This document shows, in pieces, positions 24,151-33,952 of a DNA stretch of 64,000 nucleotides (positions are counted from its first letter, which is position 1; each line of letters opens with the position of its first letter). The translations under genes were made by a program, and so were the position numbers. This DNA comes from Polytrichum commune (lineage: Eukaryota > Streptophyta > Polytrichopsida > Polytrichales > Polytrichaceae): positions 8,310,001-8,374,000 of the forward strand of contig OX485806.1 of NCBI GenBank assembly GCA_950295325.1, read 5' to 3'. Under the pieces are notes generated by a model. It had not been told where the DNA came from. It searched no databases and saw only the letters and a list, made by a program, of their open reading frames with translations.

Positions 24151-25799
24151 CCTTAGAGCACGCATTAATTTTCTTGAGATTTATGATAAACGAACATGTA
24201 TTCATGAATTTAGTATCACTCGGTAAAAAATTAACCCTCACTAATTTTGAGATTTGGCGACATAGTGCACGCTCTGGGAATTAGTACCACATGCACTCAT
24301 TGGGATAATCAACGTAGTTTGCACGTAATGTTGGAGTAATGACACTCAATCTAGTTTTCCCCAAAACATCAACTTTTTATTACTTGAATCCCACTTAAAT
24401 GGCAATCCACGCTAATTAATATAAAAGGCATACTGGCATCCAGAGACTTACTCGAAGATTACATTGTTCCATAATAAGGTTTTGTCCACATGCCTACAAC
24501 TCAACCCCCCCCCCCCCCCCCAGTGTGTATGTTTGACAAATTTCATTTGATATTCAACTTCAAATCCAAAGTGTCATGTGACATTTTCAAAAACAAAAAT
24601 GAATGTCAATTGACATCTAAATTTTCCTTTGAAATGTCACCTCAATGTTCGCCATTCAGCCCCCAATTCAAGGACCTCTCATCACATCCTACAACCCATG
24701 GCAGAATAAAGTTCCATATTTCTGTACTCGTTTATTCTCCAAATGTGAATATGGCCCATATAAGATGTCATTTGGCTTTTTGAACTCTTTGCAACATGAT
24801 AGCATAATTCACTGAAAGATAATGATGTACAAACGAGAATTAAACCTGATAAAATAATATGTACTTTTTATTATGAAAACTGCCCCCCCCCCCCCCTTGG
24901 CACCATGATGGATTAAGTTGTGCCCAAAAGCAAACAACCATGTACAGTATACAAGATAAATTCTATTTTATACAAACTTAGTTGCCATGATATATACTAA
25001 TTCCACTAATTATATCAGTGACCCTATAACATTATTCACCTGAGTCAATATGCTAGGTGGGGCCACGAATAAGCGAGATTCTATTCAGAACAATACTATT
25101 GTTATTCTCGTAGCGGAATACTACACTCGCAGATTCAGACATAAAAATTCGGGTCAAGAGGTGCAACGATTTTATTGGAATAATATAGCTGATAGTAGAT
25201 GAAAAGTGTTATGCCCAACAATGCATAACAGATGTGTCAAATAATCATGTAGGATTCATCATTTTGAGCCCTTTGCAACAAAAAATATTTTGATAACAGA
25301 ATACAATTTATGTAAGGAAAATAACCTTAATGAAAGAAGTCAAATTGCTACAATGATTATCATTGAGCTCGTGTTCTTGTTCGGACTTTCGCAATGCTAG
25401 AACTATGTATTAACAATGTCATATTTTACCAAGCAAAATCATTTTTGTTCTTGAATGTCCGAACAACCTATGAAACTTTTGTTAGTAAAAAATGAACTGT
25501 TGACTAAGATGTTATTGCACTGCGTAACTCCAAATAGTAACACACACTCATTGGGATATTCAGTGTAGTTGTAAAACTTAAGCATCCCCATGTGCGCTGG
25601 AAAACGCACACAAAATAAAATACCAAGAGTGGTATTCCTGGAATATTCGCACTTCAGGTCTGGTTTGCGGGTACGGATAGAACGTGGTGTCCACCCGAGA
25701 TCTGGTGGCCCAGCTCCTTCGCATTGCACAAGAGTACTTATGAATGAATGTTTCCCAATAGAATCTATCTCTCTTGTGAAGAGTAGCATTTCCTTAAGC

Positions 25800-26075
25800 T
25801 GCAAATCCATGTAGCACTTGAGGCACTCCCCCAGGCTCATGTAGAGTGCGAAAATCTTGTTGTTCTGTTTCAAAAGATGAAGGCCTCATTAATCAGGATG
25901 TAGCCCACGCGATCAAACGCTTCGCGTCCGGCCATCTCGTGGGTAGTGTATTCATGAAGGATGTCGTAGCATGCCTGAAAAATGCGCGGATCGTTCTCTT
26001 GATCAGCGTTTCAAAAGCGCGGTGTATTAAGTTGTCATGGATGTATTCTTCCATGCACGTGCAAGTAAGTAATAT
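25800..26075 (-). pseudogene. Frameshifted PAH-like gene copy in the right arm
   Basis: Mirror of the left-arm relic, with the same 22-nt deletion and the same downstream stop. Short frames on either side of the break still carry EEYIHDNLIHRAFETL and MSLGECLK segments. A few substitutions distinguish it from the left copy, so unlike genes B and C the two relics have not stayed identical. Confidence 0.8.
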
Positions 26076-26290
26076 TGGTGGGGGACTGTTGGGAGTTTCT
26101 TCACAACCAGTGGTTAGTATGCTGCATCCAAAGGCCTGGAGTTGTAGAACATAGTGAGTAGGTTGAGAGTTTGAGATAAGAGGACCACATGATCCTTCAT
26201 TCAGCTTTTGATCAACTGGAAGCACTCACCATTGTAGATTGACGATATCAGAATTCTGGGTAGCTAGGCTGTCAACAGTCAATGTGGATG

Positions 26291-26663
26291 TGTGCACGTG
26301 TCCTTCAATTGGTTAGTCTCGAAACCTTGTGGAATACTGCACCATCAGCTTAACTTTTCTCTTAAAATCGGTCACATTCTTACATTGCCGAAATTTTGGA
26401 GCCCGGTGACACAACCAAATTGGTTGCAATCGCTGCATTTACAATTGATCAGGGTTTGGGCATGGGGACTGCCAGCTGTCACCTCCACACCCCCCACCCG
26501 GATTTAATGCAGCGATCCCAACAATATTGTTTTTCCGGGTATGCTCCCAATTTCCAGCGCCATGTAAGTGTGAGTAAATTTCAGAGGAAAGATAAGCTCA
26601 AGGTGCTGCAGTAATCCTCAAGCTTTCAAGACAACAACTAAATGAGGGCCACGTGCACACACG
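26291..26663. promoter_or_regulatory. Inverted-repeat divergent promoter in the right arm
   Basis: Mirror of 18,648-19,022. TGTGCACGTGTCC at the left and GGGCCACGTGCACAC at the right carry G-box cores. GCTGCATTTA and TAATGCAGCGATCCCAAC lie symmetrically around the centre. Confidence 0.6.
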
Positions 26664-28064
26664 GTGACACACCCCCGGTGTTAATAAGAAGAGAGGGACA
26701 CACAACTTCTTTGCTGTATTCCCATCTCTCATCATCTCTCAGCTCTAGTAATCTCGATTTTCAGGTCTGGTGCTGCGGCTTAAGCTTTTGGGTAAGGTTG
26801 GCATTCATTGCATTCCGTGCTTTCACAGCATTGCAATTTGGAGCCACATTGCTCTTGCCATTGTTTTCTCCAACTTGTGCACATTCAGCCTTTCTTTCTG
26901 CGTGTCACTTTGTTTTGTGATAGTAGCTGTTACAGGGTTCATAATTGTGTTAATAATCCGCAAGCTGATTCTCATTTCATTTCATCCGGAAGGAAGGCAA
27001 GAACTTCTCCACTGGCAGAAGGAGTACAGTTTGTACTCGATGAGTATCATGCCTTACCCTCTGAGCAGTTTGCATTTGGTAGCGTTGATGTTTTGGAGCT
27101 TTTCTGGTGTGGATGTGCTTTCTGTTTTGGAGTTTTTCTGAAGTCTAGTTTAGTGATTAAGTCATCGTGAGAGCCGACCATGTGTGCAGTTCAGTGAAGA
27201 TGGATCTCTCTTCCCAATTGGGAAGATGGTGATCTCTTCGAAGTTCTCTCATATTGTTTGGTGTTCGGTCTATGTGAAAGTAGTCTGATGAAAGGAACCA
27301 ATATTTTAGACTTGTTGTTGCTTGCTAGTTCGTTGCAGTAGCTGCTGGGGATGCAAGAGTTCTCTGGTTGAAGCAAAACCCCGGAGAAGGGCTCTAGAAT
27401 GCTCCGATATCTGAGCGGTGGTCTTATCTGTAGAGTTAGAAGTGGGAATGATCTGCGAGAATAGCAATGCACTCTTGTGAAAGATTTGAACATTTCAGGG
27501 AGCCCTTGAGCTTTGTGTTGTAGGAATCTTTGCAAGTTTGCAGGAATCTTTGCAGGTTTGTTATAAACCGATCATGATGCAGTACTTCTGTGGAGATTCC
27601 TGGACCCGCTAGTGTCTGGTCTCTTCCACTTCGTTGTTTCCATTTGCTCATGTAGAAAAAAAATCCCAGATTATCCCCACAAAAGCCTTCTGTTATAGGT
27701 AGTAGAGCACTTTTTCTCCAGAAAACACTTCTGGTTCTTCTTCTGATTCTTCTTTTTCTCTTTTCTTTTGGGTGGCACCTAAGAGAAGGCATTCAACTCT
27801 TCTGTTTGATGCCCCGATAACAATGGGCATATAAAAGTAGGCAATCGTTCTGCAACCAAAAGGATGCCTGAATAGGAGTGAAGTAGGCAATGTAACCAGC
27901 TCTCTTATCACTAAGCATACTCTGAACATATAGTTGGAGCAGTTCAATGTTTGATTTTCCTGGGGTGTGGGGCTTTTCATCAAGCTGTATTACCTAACCC
28001 AAGTGTTGGTTTGTTGATCTGCAGGTAGACATAAATTGAAGATCTAATTCATTCAATCACCACC
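26664..28064 (+). other. Leader and intron region of gene C, with conserved hydrophobic frame
   Basis: The segment runs from the promoter to the start of gene C. The frame at 26,770-27,141 (123 codons) matches the 8,753-9,094 frame through the FHPEG segment and includes a membrane-like stretch. A splice acceptor (TTGATCTGCAG) ends 41 bases before the ATG. The upstream donor is not certain. Confidence 0.4.
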
Positions 28065-28463
28065 ATGGCAGGGCAATCTTTGAAAGGCAAGGAAATCATG
28101 CTGCTGGAAGAAGACCCCATGCCTACTTGCACGTGCATGGAAGAATACATCCATCACAATCTAATACACCGCGCTTTTGAAACGCTGGTTACCAGCTTAA
28201 AAGCGCGGTTCCAAGAGAACGAGCCAGGCATTTTTCAAGCATGCTACCACATCCTTCATGCATACAGTACCCATGAAATGGCAGGACGCGAAGCATTTGA
28301 TCGGCTGACCTGCATCCTAGTTAATGAGGCCGATTTTTTAAAAGAGGCCACAGAGGTTTTTGCATTCTACATGAGCGTGGAGGAGTGGTTGACGCGCCAA
28401 CTGGATATTCACCCCATAGATGGGCTCACTGTCCACAAGATTCTCGACTTTTATGGCCTTTGA
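28065..28463 (+). CDS. Small PAH-like protein, copy C (132 aa)
   Basis: Same 399-nt coding sequence as gene B with no difference found by eye, on the opposite strand. The domain layout is therefore as for B: a short N-terminus, a CTCM motif, a PAH-like core containing GREAFDRLTCILVNE, and a KILDFYGL end. Complete identity of two copies 11 kb apart implies either a very recent duplication or continuing gene conversion between the arms. The 3' flank resembles that of gene A, including GGCCATGTCCAG and CGACATTCCTCCTTGCATG, so the repeat unit includes the 3' UTR. Confidence 0.75.
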   Translation: MAGQSLKGKEIMLLEEDPMPTCTCMEEYIHHNLIHRAFETLVTSLKARFQENEPGIFQACYHILHAYSTHEMAGREAFDRLTCILVNEADFLKEATEVFAFYMSVEEWLTRQLDIHPIDGLTVHKILDFYGL

Positions 28464-28859
28464 GGTTCATGGCCTTTTGTATAAATAGTGTAATATTCGG
28501 GTAGAGTATACTGAGAGGACAAATGAAGAGTTGAGTTAGGCCATGTCCAGTACCGACATTCCTCCTTGCATGGAGGCATGAAACAGTTATGGGCTTTAGT
28601 GCAAAGGGGTTTAGAATACTTTAGGCTTTTTGTGGCAAAGGAGTAGATACTAGCAACCAGATTGACGCCTTGAAAGTCAAGGCACATTTAAGTGGAGTTG
28701 AGTTAGAGAGTACGGCTTTTTGGATTGCGAATGATGCATGTGAAGTTAGAAGGAGTGTAAAGGAAGCCGTACATTCCTTTCGGTTTCAACTTCAGGATGT
28801 TGCCTATGTTTGTTGTGTCACCAATGACCTAATTAACTTGGATCATTTCAGTTCATACT

Positions 28860-29215
28860 TTAAACTCTGAGTATTTTGTAAGTGCATTGTTTATTGAATG
28901 TTGGGTGGAAACTTTATTGTGGCGTATAGTTTGGAATGTTAATGCTACCTGTTGGAGTAATACCCCTCCCGATCGAATGTTTATTGTGAAAGGGTGCACC
29001 CCTTCCCATCGACATGTAAATTCTCCATAGACACTTAGTGGCATGAAGCTTGGAATGGTTTATGTAATGTTGACACATCGGTATGGATATTGTGACGAAT
29101 GTTTGTGAAAGAGTTCACCTTCTCTATTTGTAAACACTAGGTAGAAACTTAAATCCATGTAGTTTGGAATGTTATTGCTATTTGTTGACAAATCCCACCC
29201 AAATAAAAATTGCAA
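28860..29215 (+). repeat. GTGCACC tandem repeats downstream of gene C
   Basis: Two to three units with GTGAAAGGGTGCACCCCTTCC, CACTTAGTGGCATGAAGCTT and TTGGAATGTTA. Mirror of 16,080-16,430. Confidence 0.65.
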
Positions 29216-30610
29216 AAGGATGCACTTACTCTTTTTTGTCTCATGTGCCCCATCTCAAGGATGCATCATGTCCTTATTTTGCAACTTGAGCAAAACTTCC
29301 ATCAATGGTTTAGTATACCTTCCAAAGTTTAATATATGAGCTTTATGATTGTGTTTATCAACAATTTTATAGTAATCACAACAATGAAGATCGTCAATGA
29401 CATCATTAAAAAAAGTACATGAAATTGAAGATTCCAACACAAATCTTTAATGTATAGATTTGTGTGAGGTGTACGTAGGAAGGGTACCATTGTTGGGCAG
29501 CTCATTGCTTTATGAATTAATTGATTATTGTTTGGAGCATGTTGGGAAGCTCTTTGCTGAAATGATGGATCAACATAATTTTATCCTACATTATCATATT
29601 TAGTGCATTGTTTGAATCTTTCTTAGTTTGAAAATTCTTTACACTGATTAATTTTTTGATGGAACCAATATTTGTGGATGAGGAATTACATAATATATGG
29701 CATCTATCTTCAAACAAAAATTCGAAGCAAAATGACTCATTTGCATCCCATCTCCCCCTTTCCCAAAAAGAAGGTGCAACTACTCTTTGTCAAAACCAAT
29801 CAAGCGAAGCTTGCAATGGGGTTGCCAATTCATTAATTCTAGAGATTCTCTTGGTGGGACCCCTTGCATGCATTTAATGTTGGAGAGGTGCACCCCTTCA
29901 CATCAATGAGTGTGAAAAGAAGCCATGACCATATAGTACACTTGACCCTTTCTTTAATCCTACACTACCTTATAGAGGTATGTTGGGGGTGGAGATAAGA
30001 TCCAAGTAACACCATATCGGCTATACATGGGCTAGACATGCCCACTTACTCACACTTTATATCAACACCAAGTACACAACATGCATGAAGACATATCCAA
30101 GATATGGTATATCCAAACTGTTGCTTAATAATTGTCTAGAGCATTTCCCTAGAATATTCTACCTTGCAAAACAATTTTACCTTAACAAGCCCAAACTTAC
30201 AATTTACCTTGTAAAAGGTTCTTCAGATAATGTAGTCTAAGCTAAGGCATGTAGCCAAGGTGTGAGCACTTCCAACCCCACAAGCACTTTTAACTATTGG
30301 ATCAAATCATGAATTTTCTCATCTAGTTTGCAATTCCAAAAGATAAACATTGTCATTTCAAGTTTCAAATTCAGAATTGAGATGCAAGAGTTAGAGAAGG
30401 TCAAATGAAGATGTTATTTTCCTTTACATGATCACACAACCTTCTTTAATTATTTGGTCATGGAGCTTAGAATGGTGTACTAACTATTTAGTGAGCATAG
30501 TCCTCGCATACTCCAATTACATCGTAACAAGTGTCCTTAGGTATCTATTCATAACTACAAATCTCATCATAAATTGTTCAAAAATAGATGTTTGACCTAG
30601 GGGGTGCACC

Positions 30611-31227
30611 CTTTATTGAAAATATACGTTACAGATGTGTATCATGTTCAAACCCAGGGCATGGACTCTCTAGACCACCTACAAATTAACACAAGTGTAA
30701 CATTTGTTATTATTTGAGGCATTAGCGTACATAATTTACATAAGGGAGATGTAGTAGTTTTTCTAATGTGTACATCTAAAATGGCTATTAGATTTTCTAC
30801 AATAAAGGTAGATTTAGAAAAGGAGGCCCTAGGGTTTAGAGAAAAAAATTATGATAGATATGTTAGTTTCAGCCAATTCACATTTCCATCCATTTGTTGT
30901 CATATGATCATAGTCCTCCATGACTATTATGTTTATTCTTGTTAGGGTCTGCATTGTAGTTTTAGGACTTTACAAGTTGGAGGCTCTTGGTGGGCTCATG
31001 GGCTTCCTTGAGTTATGCTCTCCGGATTGTGGCTAAGTCATTGTACTCTTGTCTTTGTTTATACAATAAAATCTTATTACATGCTATGGCTGAAATAACT
31101 TGTTTATTGGAAAGTGAAAGTGGATGTTAAGTGTAATAAAGGCCTATTTAATTAATGATATATCTATTTTTGTATATATAGTGGAGGCATTTAAATTTGA
31201 AGGGAGCATCTTGGGAATGTAATCAAA
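30611..31227. other. Intergenic, no supported gene
   Basis: Just outside the right palindrome arm. A TATACAATAAAATCTTATTAC stretch at about 31,060 resembles a polyadenylation region, but no gene is attached to it. Confidence 0.4.
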
Positions 31228-32900
31228 CTTTTTCCGGAATCGTTAGAATTCTAATAAAATCTTTCCTTTAGAGATGATGATTTGGTGAAGGAACCCCAAG
31301 AAGCCAAAATATGATTTATTTTTGGCTAAAAAATAGGGGAAAACCAAGTAAGGACACACAAACCAAATGTAAAGAAGATGTGAATCGTCATCAACTTCAT
31401 TTGCAACCCTTGGTTGGGATGTGAAAGCATAGAGGGGAGAAGCATGGCATTGTGCCATGATTCCCTTGTTGTGACTTAAGGAGGACGATGTCCTACCCCC
31501 TACGAGCCTTTCAAGGGAGGTAGATACAGGCAGGGGCAGCTGCCCCACAATGAAACCGGGATTTTCTAGACCCGACCAAAAACTTCTGCCCCTCCCACCC
31601 GACTTCCCAAAAACCATTGCCCTTGCAGTTTTGAAAGCCACTTCTGCACAAATCCCATATTGAGTGCATTCCATCTCCAAGGTCCAAAATCCAATATATA
31701 TGTTCACTTTCATTGAGTAAATAAGCGATTGATTGGGATGTCCTTTTTTTTGAAGTGAATCCGACAATAAAGCATGTAATTAACTTGGAAGTAAAAAATA
31801 TTACAAAACCCTCATTAGCACAGAGGTTATAATTTTGTGACTTACCATTGAAAGGGTCTTTGTCATTCTAAAGTGGAACTAAAATTAGGTTTTAAAATAT
31901 TCTAATAATTTTATTTTATAATAATTTCGTTAATACCTTCTACTTTCAAAAAGTATTCATACATACTCAAACTAATTAAGTGTGATTATGTCTAATTAAG
32001 TCTAAATAACCATATTAAAAGGTAATTCAACGCAATGCAAAGGTTTCTACAAGTATTCATACACATTGGAACCAATTAAGCCTGATTAAGTGCAAGTAAG
32101 TGCATTCAGCCCAGTTAAGCATAATGAAGCCTAAACAAGTGTAATTAAGCACATCATTCATCAGATATGGATTAAATAATGATTAAGTGCAATTTATAAG
32201 TAATTCGGCTTATTTAATTTGATAAGCATACTTTCTTATTTAATTGGGCTTAATCAGGATTAATCAGGATGTTTTAGACTTAATTACACATTATCACACT
32301 TAATTAGTTTGAGTGTGTATGAATACTTACTGAAATTAAAAGGTATAAACGAAATTATTATAAAATAAAAATACTATAATATTTAGTTCCACTTTAGAAT
32401 GACAAAGACCCTTTCAATGGCAAGTCACAAAATTACAACCTCTGTGCTAATGAGGGTTTTGTAATATTTGGTTTTACTTCCAAGTTAATTACATGCTTTA
32501 TTGTTAGTTTCAATTCAAAAATGAAATCCCAATCAATTGCTTTTTTACTCAATGAAAGTGAACATATATATTGGATTTTAGACCTTGGAGATGGAATGCA
32601 CTCAATATGGGATTTGTGGAGAAGTGGCCTTCAAAACTACAAGGGCAATGGTTTTTTGGAAGTCGGGCGGGAGGGGCAAAAGTTTTTGGTCGGGTCCTGA
32701 AAATCCCGGTTTCATTGTGGGGCAGCTGCCCCTGCCCGTATCTACCTCCCCCGAAAGGCTCGTAGGGGGTAGGACATCGTCCTCCGTAACTTAGAAGGCT
32801 GAATTTGATTATCCTTGTATGCTCAATAGGAAGCTATAGCTCCTGGGGGTGATACTCAAGCTCTGAATAAAATATTAGAAGTTTGTTTTTTATTTGATCA
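31228..32900. repeat. Dispersed repeat interrupted by a foldback element
   Basis: The flanks of the foldback element (31,228-31,479 and 32,786-32,900) together match 6,060-6,160 plus 6,838-7,030. The paralogue at 6.9 kb lacks the insertion. Confidence 0.6.
31480..32785. mobile_element. Mutator-like foldback element with about 0.55-kb inverted ends
   Basis: The left end GGAGGACGATGTCCTACCCC is mirrored at the right end GGGGTAGGACATCGTCCTCC. Inverted similarity continues for about 550 bp on each side to a small AT-rich centre near 32,130. The flanks GTGACTTAA and GTAACTTAG agree at 7 of 9 positions. Long inverted ends with a 9-bp target duplication are typical of Mutator-like elements. No transposase is present, so it is non-autonomous. 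Frames within it are shadows of the palindrome. A diverged end fragment lies at 36,431-36,560. Confidence 0.8.
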
Positions 32901-32928
32901 TAGAAAGCACCATCACTAGAAGCTAACT

Positions 32929-33082
32929 ATAACATTATTCAAATCCATAATAATGTTCTATGAGACTGACAATATTCCACATAATATTCTCCACATTCAG
33001 ATTGAATTGGAGAATGTATGGGAATATTGTGTGAAATATTGTCAATCCCACAGAACATTGTTATGAATTTGAATAATGTTAT
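32929..33082. mobile_element. 154-bp foldback MITE
   Basis: Almost the whole element is a hairpin. It starts ATAACATTATTCAAATCC and ends GAATTTGAATAATGTTAT, with arms of about 60 bases and a short centre with CCACATTCAGATTGA. One arm is also found at 24,057-24,150. Confidence 0.8.
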
Positions 33083-33168
33083 GTGACATACCATGTCTAT
33101 AGTAGGATATTGCCATTCCATCTTGATAGGGTCCCAATGTGAGATGGGTTTTTTTGAAATGGACGCTC

Positions 33169-33952
33169 CTCGGGGGGTGCACTGTACTAAACATGTACGA
33201 GTATACGTGAGTGCACAGGAGGGGTATTGATTTGGACCTTGCCATATTACGTATACATATGGTATACATGTTATAATTTATAGTTACGTACATATATGGA
33301 AGGCCTTTAAAAAGCATACAATAATTGTACTTGTATGGTACTGTTACTATACTACATATCATAAGTTTTCATATTGGATGAAATTAGGATTAACTAGGAT
33401 TAACGATTTTCATTAGCAACCTTATAGGGTAGTATGAACCATGTACAAGGTGTCAAGGTAATATCGGGGACAGAGGCAGTATTAGGGTTTTGAAATGATT
33501 CGTTCAGCTCAAAGTAACAAGGAGATTGGTTTATGTTGGTATCAAAAAGGGGCTAACAACAAGTGGACATATGATCTTACTGATCATTTGATGGTAGACT
33601 TAGAGACAATAATTGCATTGGCTACAATGACATGTATTGGTGAATCAAATGTTTATGAGTTACATCCGGGAGATGAAAAAGTTTTCAACGACTTTGCTAA
33701 TGAAAGCTAGGATATTTTGCTATACATATTATAGGGGTTGATTATTGTTCAAAAGTATATTTGTATACTTATGTTAATGACTATATATGAATGGATGTTT
33801 TTTGTGTATACATATTGTCACTTGTATATTTATTGTTGCAATTGTATGTGTATTACTTCATATCACAAAAAATAACTTGTATATAGGGGGTTTTTAGAGT
33901 ATGCAGTGAACGCACGTGATTCTAGGTTTTAATGAAAGGTGCACCCCCCGAG
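33169..33952. mobile_element. GTGCAC-family element with perfect 8-bp target duplication
   Basis: Ends CTCGGGGGGTGCAC and GTGCACCCCCCGAG are perfect 14-bp inverted repeats, flanked on both sides by GGACGCTC. At 784 bp it is the longest member here. A 71-codon frame at 33,495-33,710 is shared in degraded form by the copy at 51,847-52,260, so it may be a remnant of the ancestral coding part. No known transposase motif is visible. Confidence 0.85.
33495..33710 (+). pseudogene. Short frame inside the GTGCAC element
   Basis: This 71-codon frame starts in MIRSAQSNKEIG and contains an ELHPGDEKVFNDF segment. The related stretch at about 52,070-52,250 (-) keeps the LHPG-like part but is interrupted. 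Function unknown; possibly the tail of a transposon protein. Confidence 0.3.

Larger units (their letters stand above)
21150..24158. other. Spacer of the large inverted repeat, no supported gene
   Basis: About 3 kb with no mirrored counterpart. It holds two TACACTA-type MITEs, a G run near 21,992 and a block at 23,690-23,980 that resembles 48,880-49,130. It ends with half of a foldback element at 24,057-24,150. Frames are short and unrecognised. Confidence 0.6.
24159..30610. repeat. Right arm of the large inverted repeat (6.5 kb)
   Basis: Reverse complement of 14,676-21,149. From inside to outside it carries the homopolymer tracts, the decayed PAH-like copy (-), the inverted-repeat promoter, the leader, gene C (+), GTGCACC repeats and non-genic sequence. 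It ends in GGGGGTGCACC. Confidence 0.93.

Noticed and set aside
31243-31767. 174-codon minus-strand frame
   Set aside because: It spans the edge of the foldback element and most of it is the shadow of the inverted arm, which also opens short frames at 32,571-32,794.
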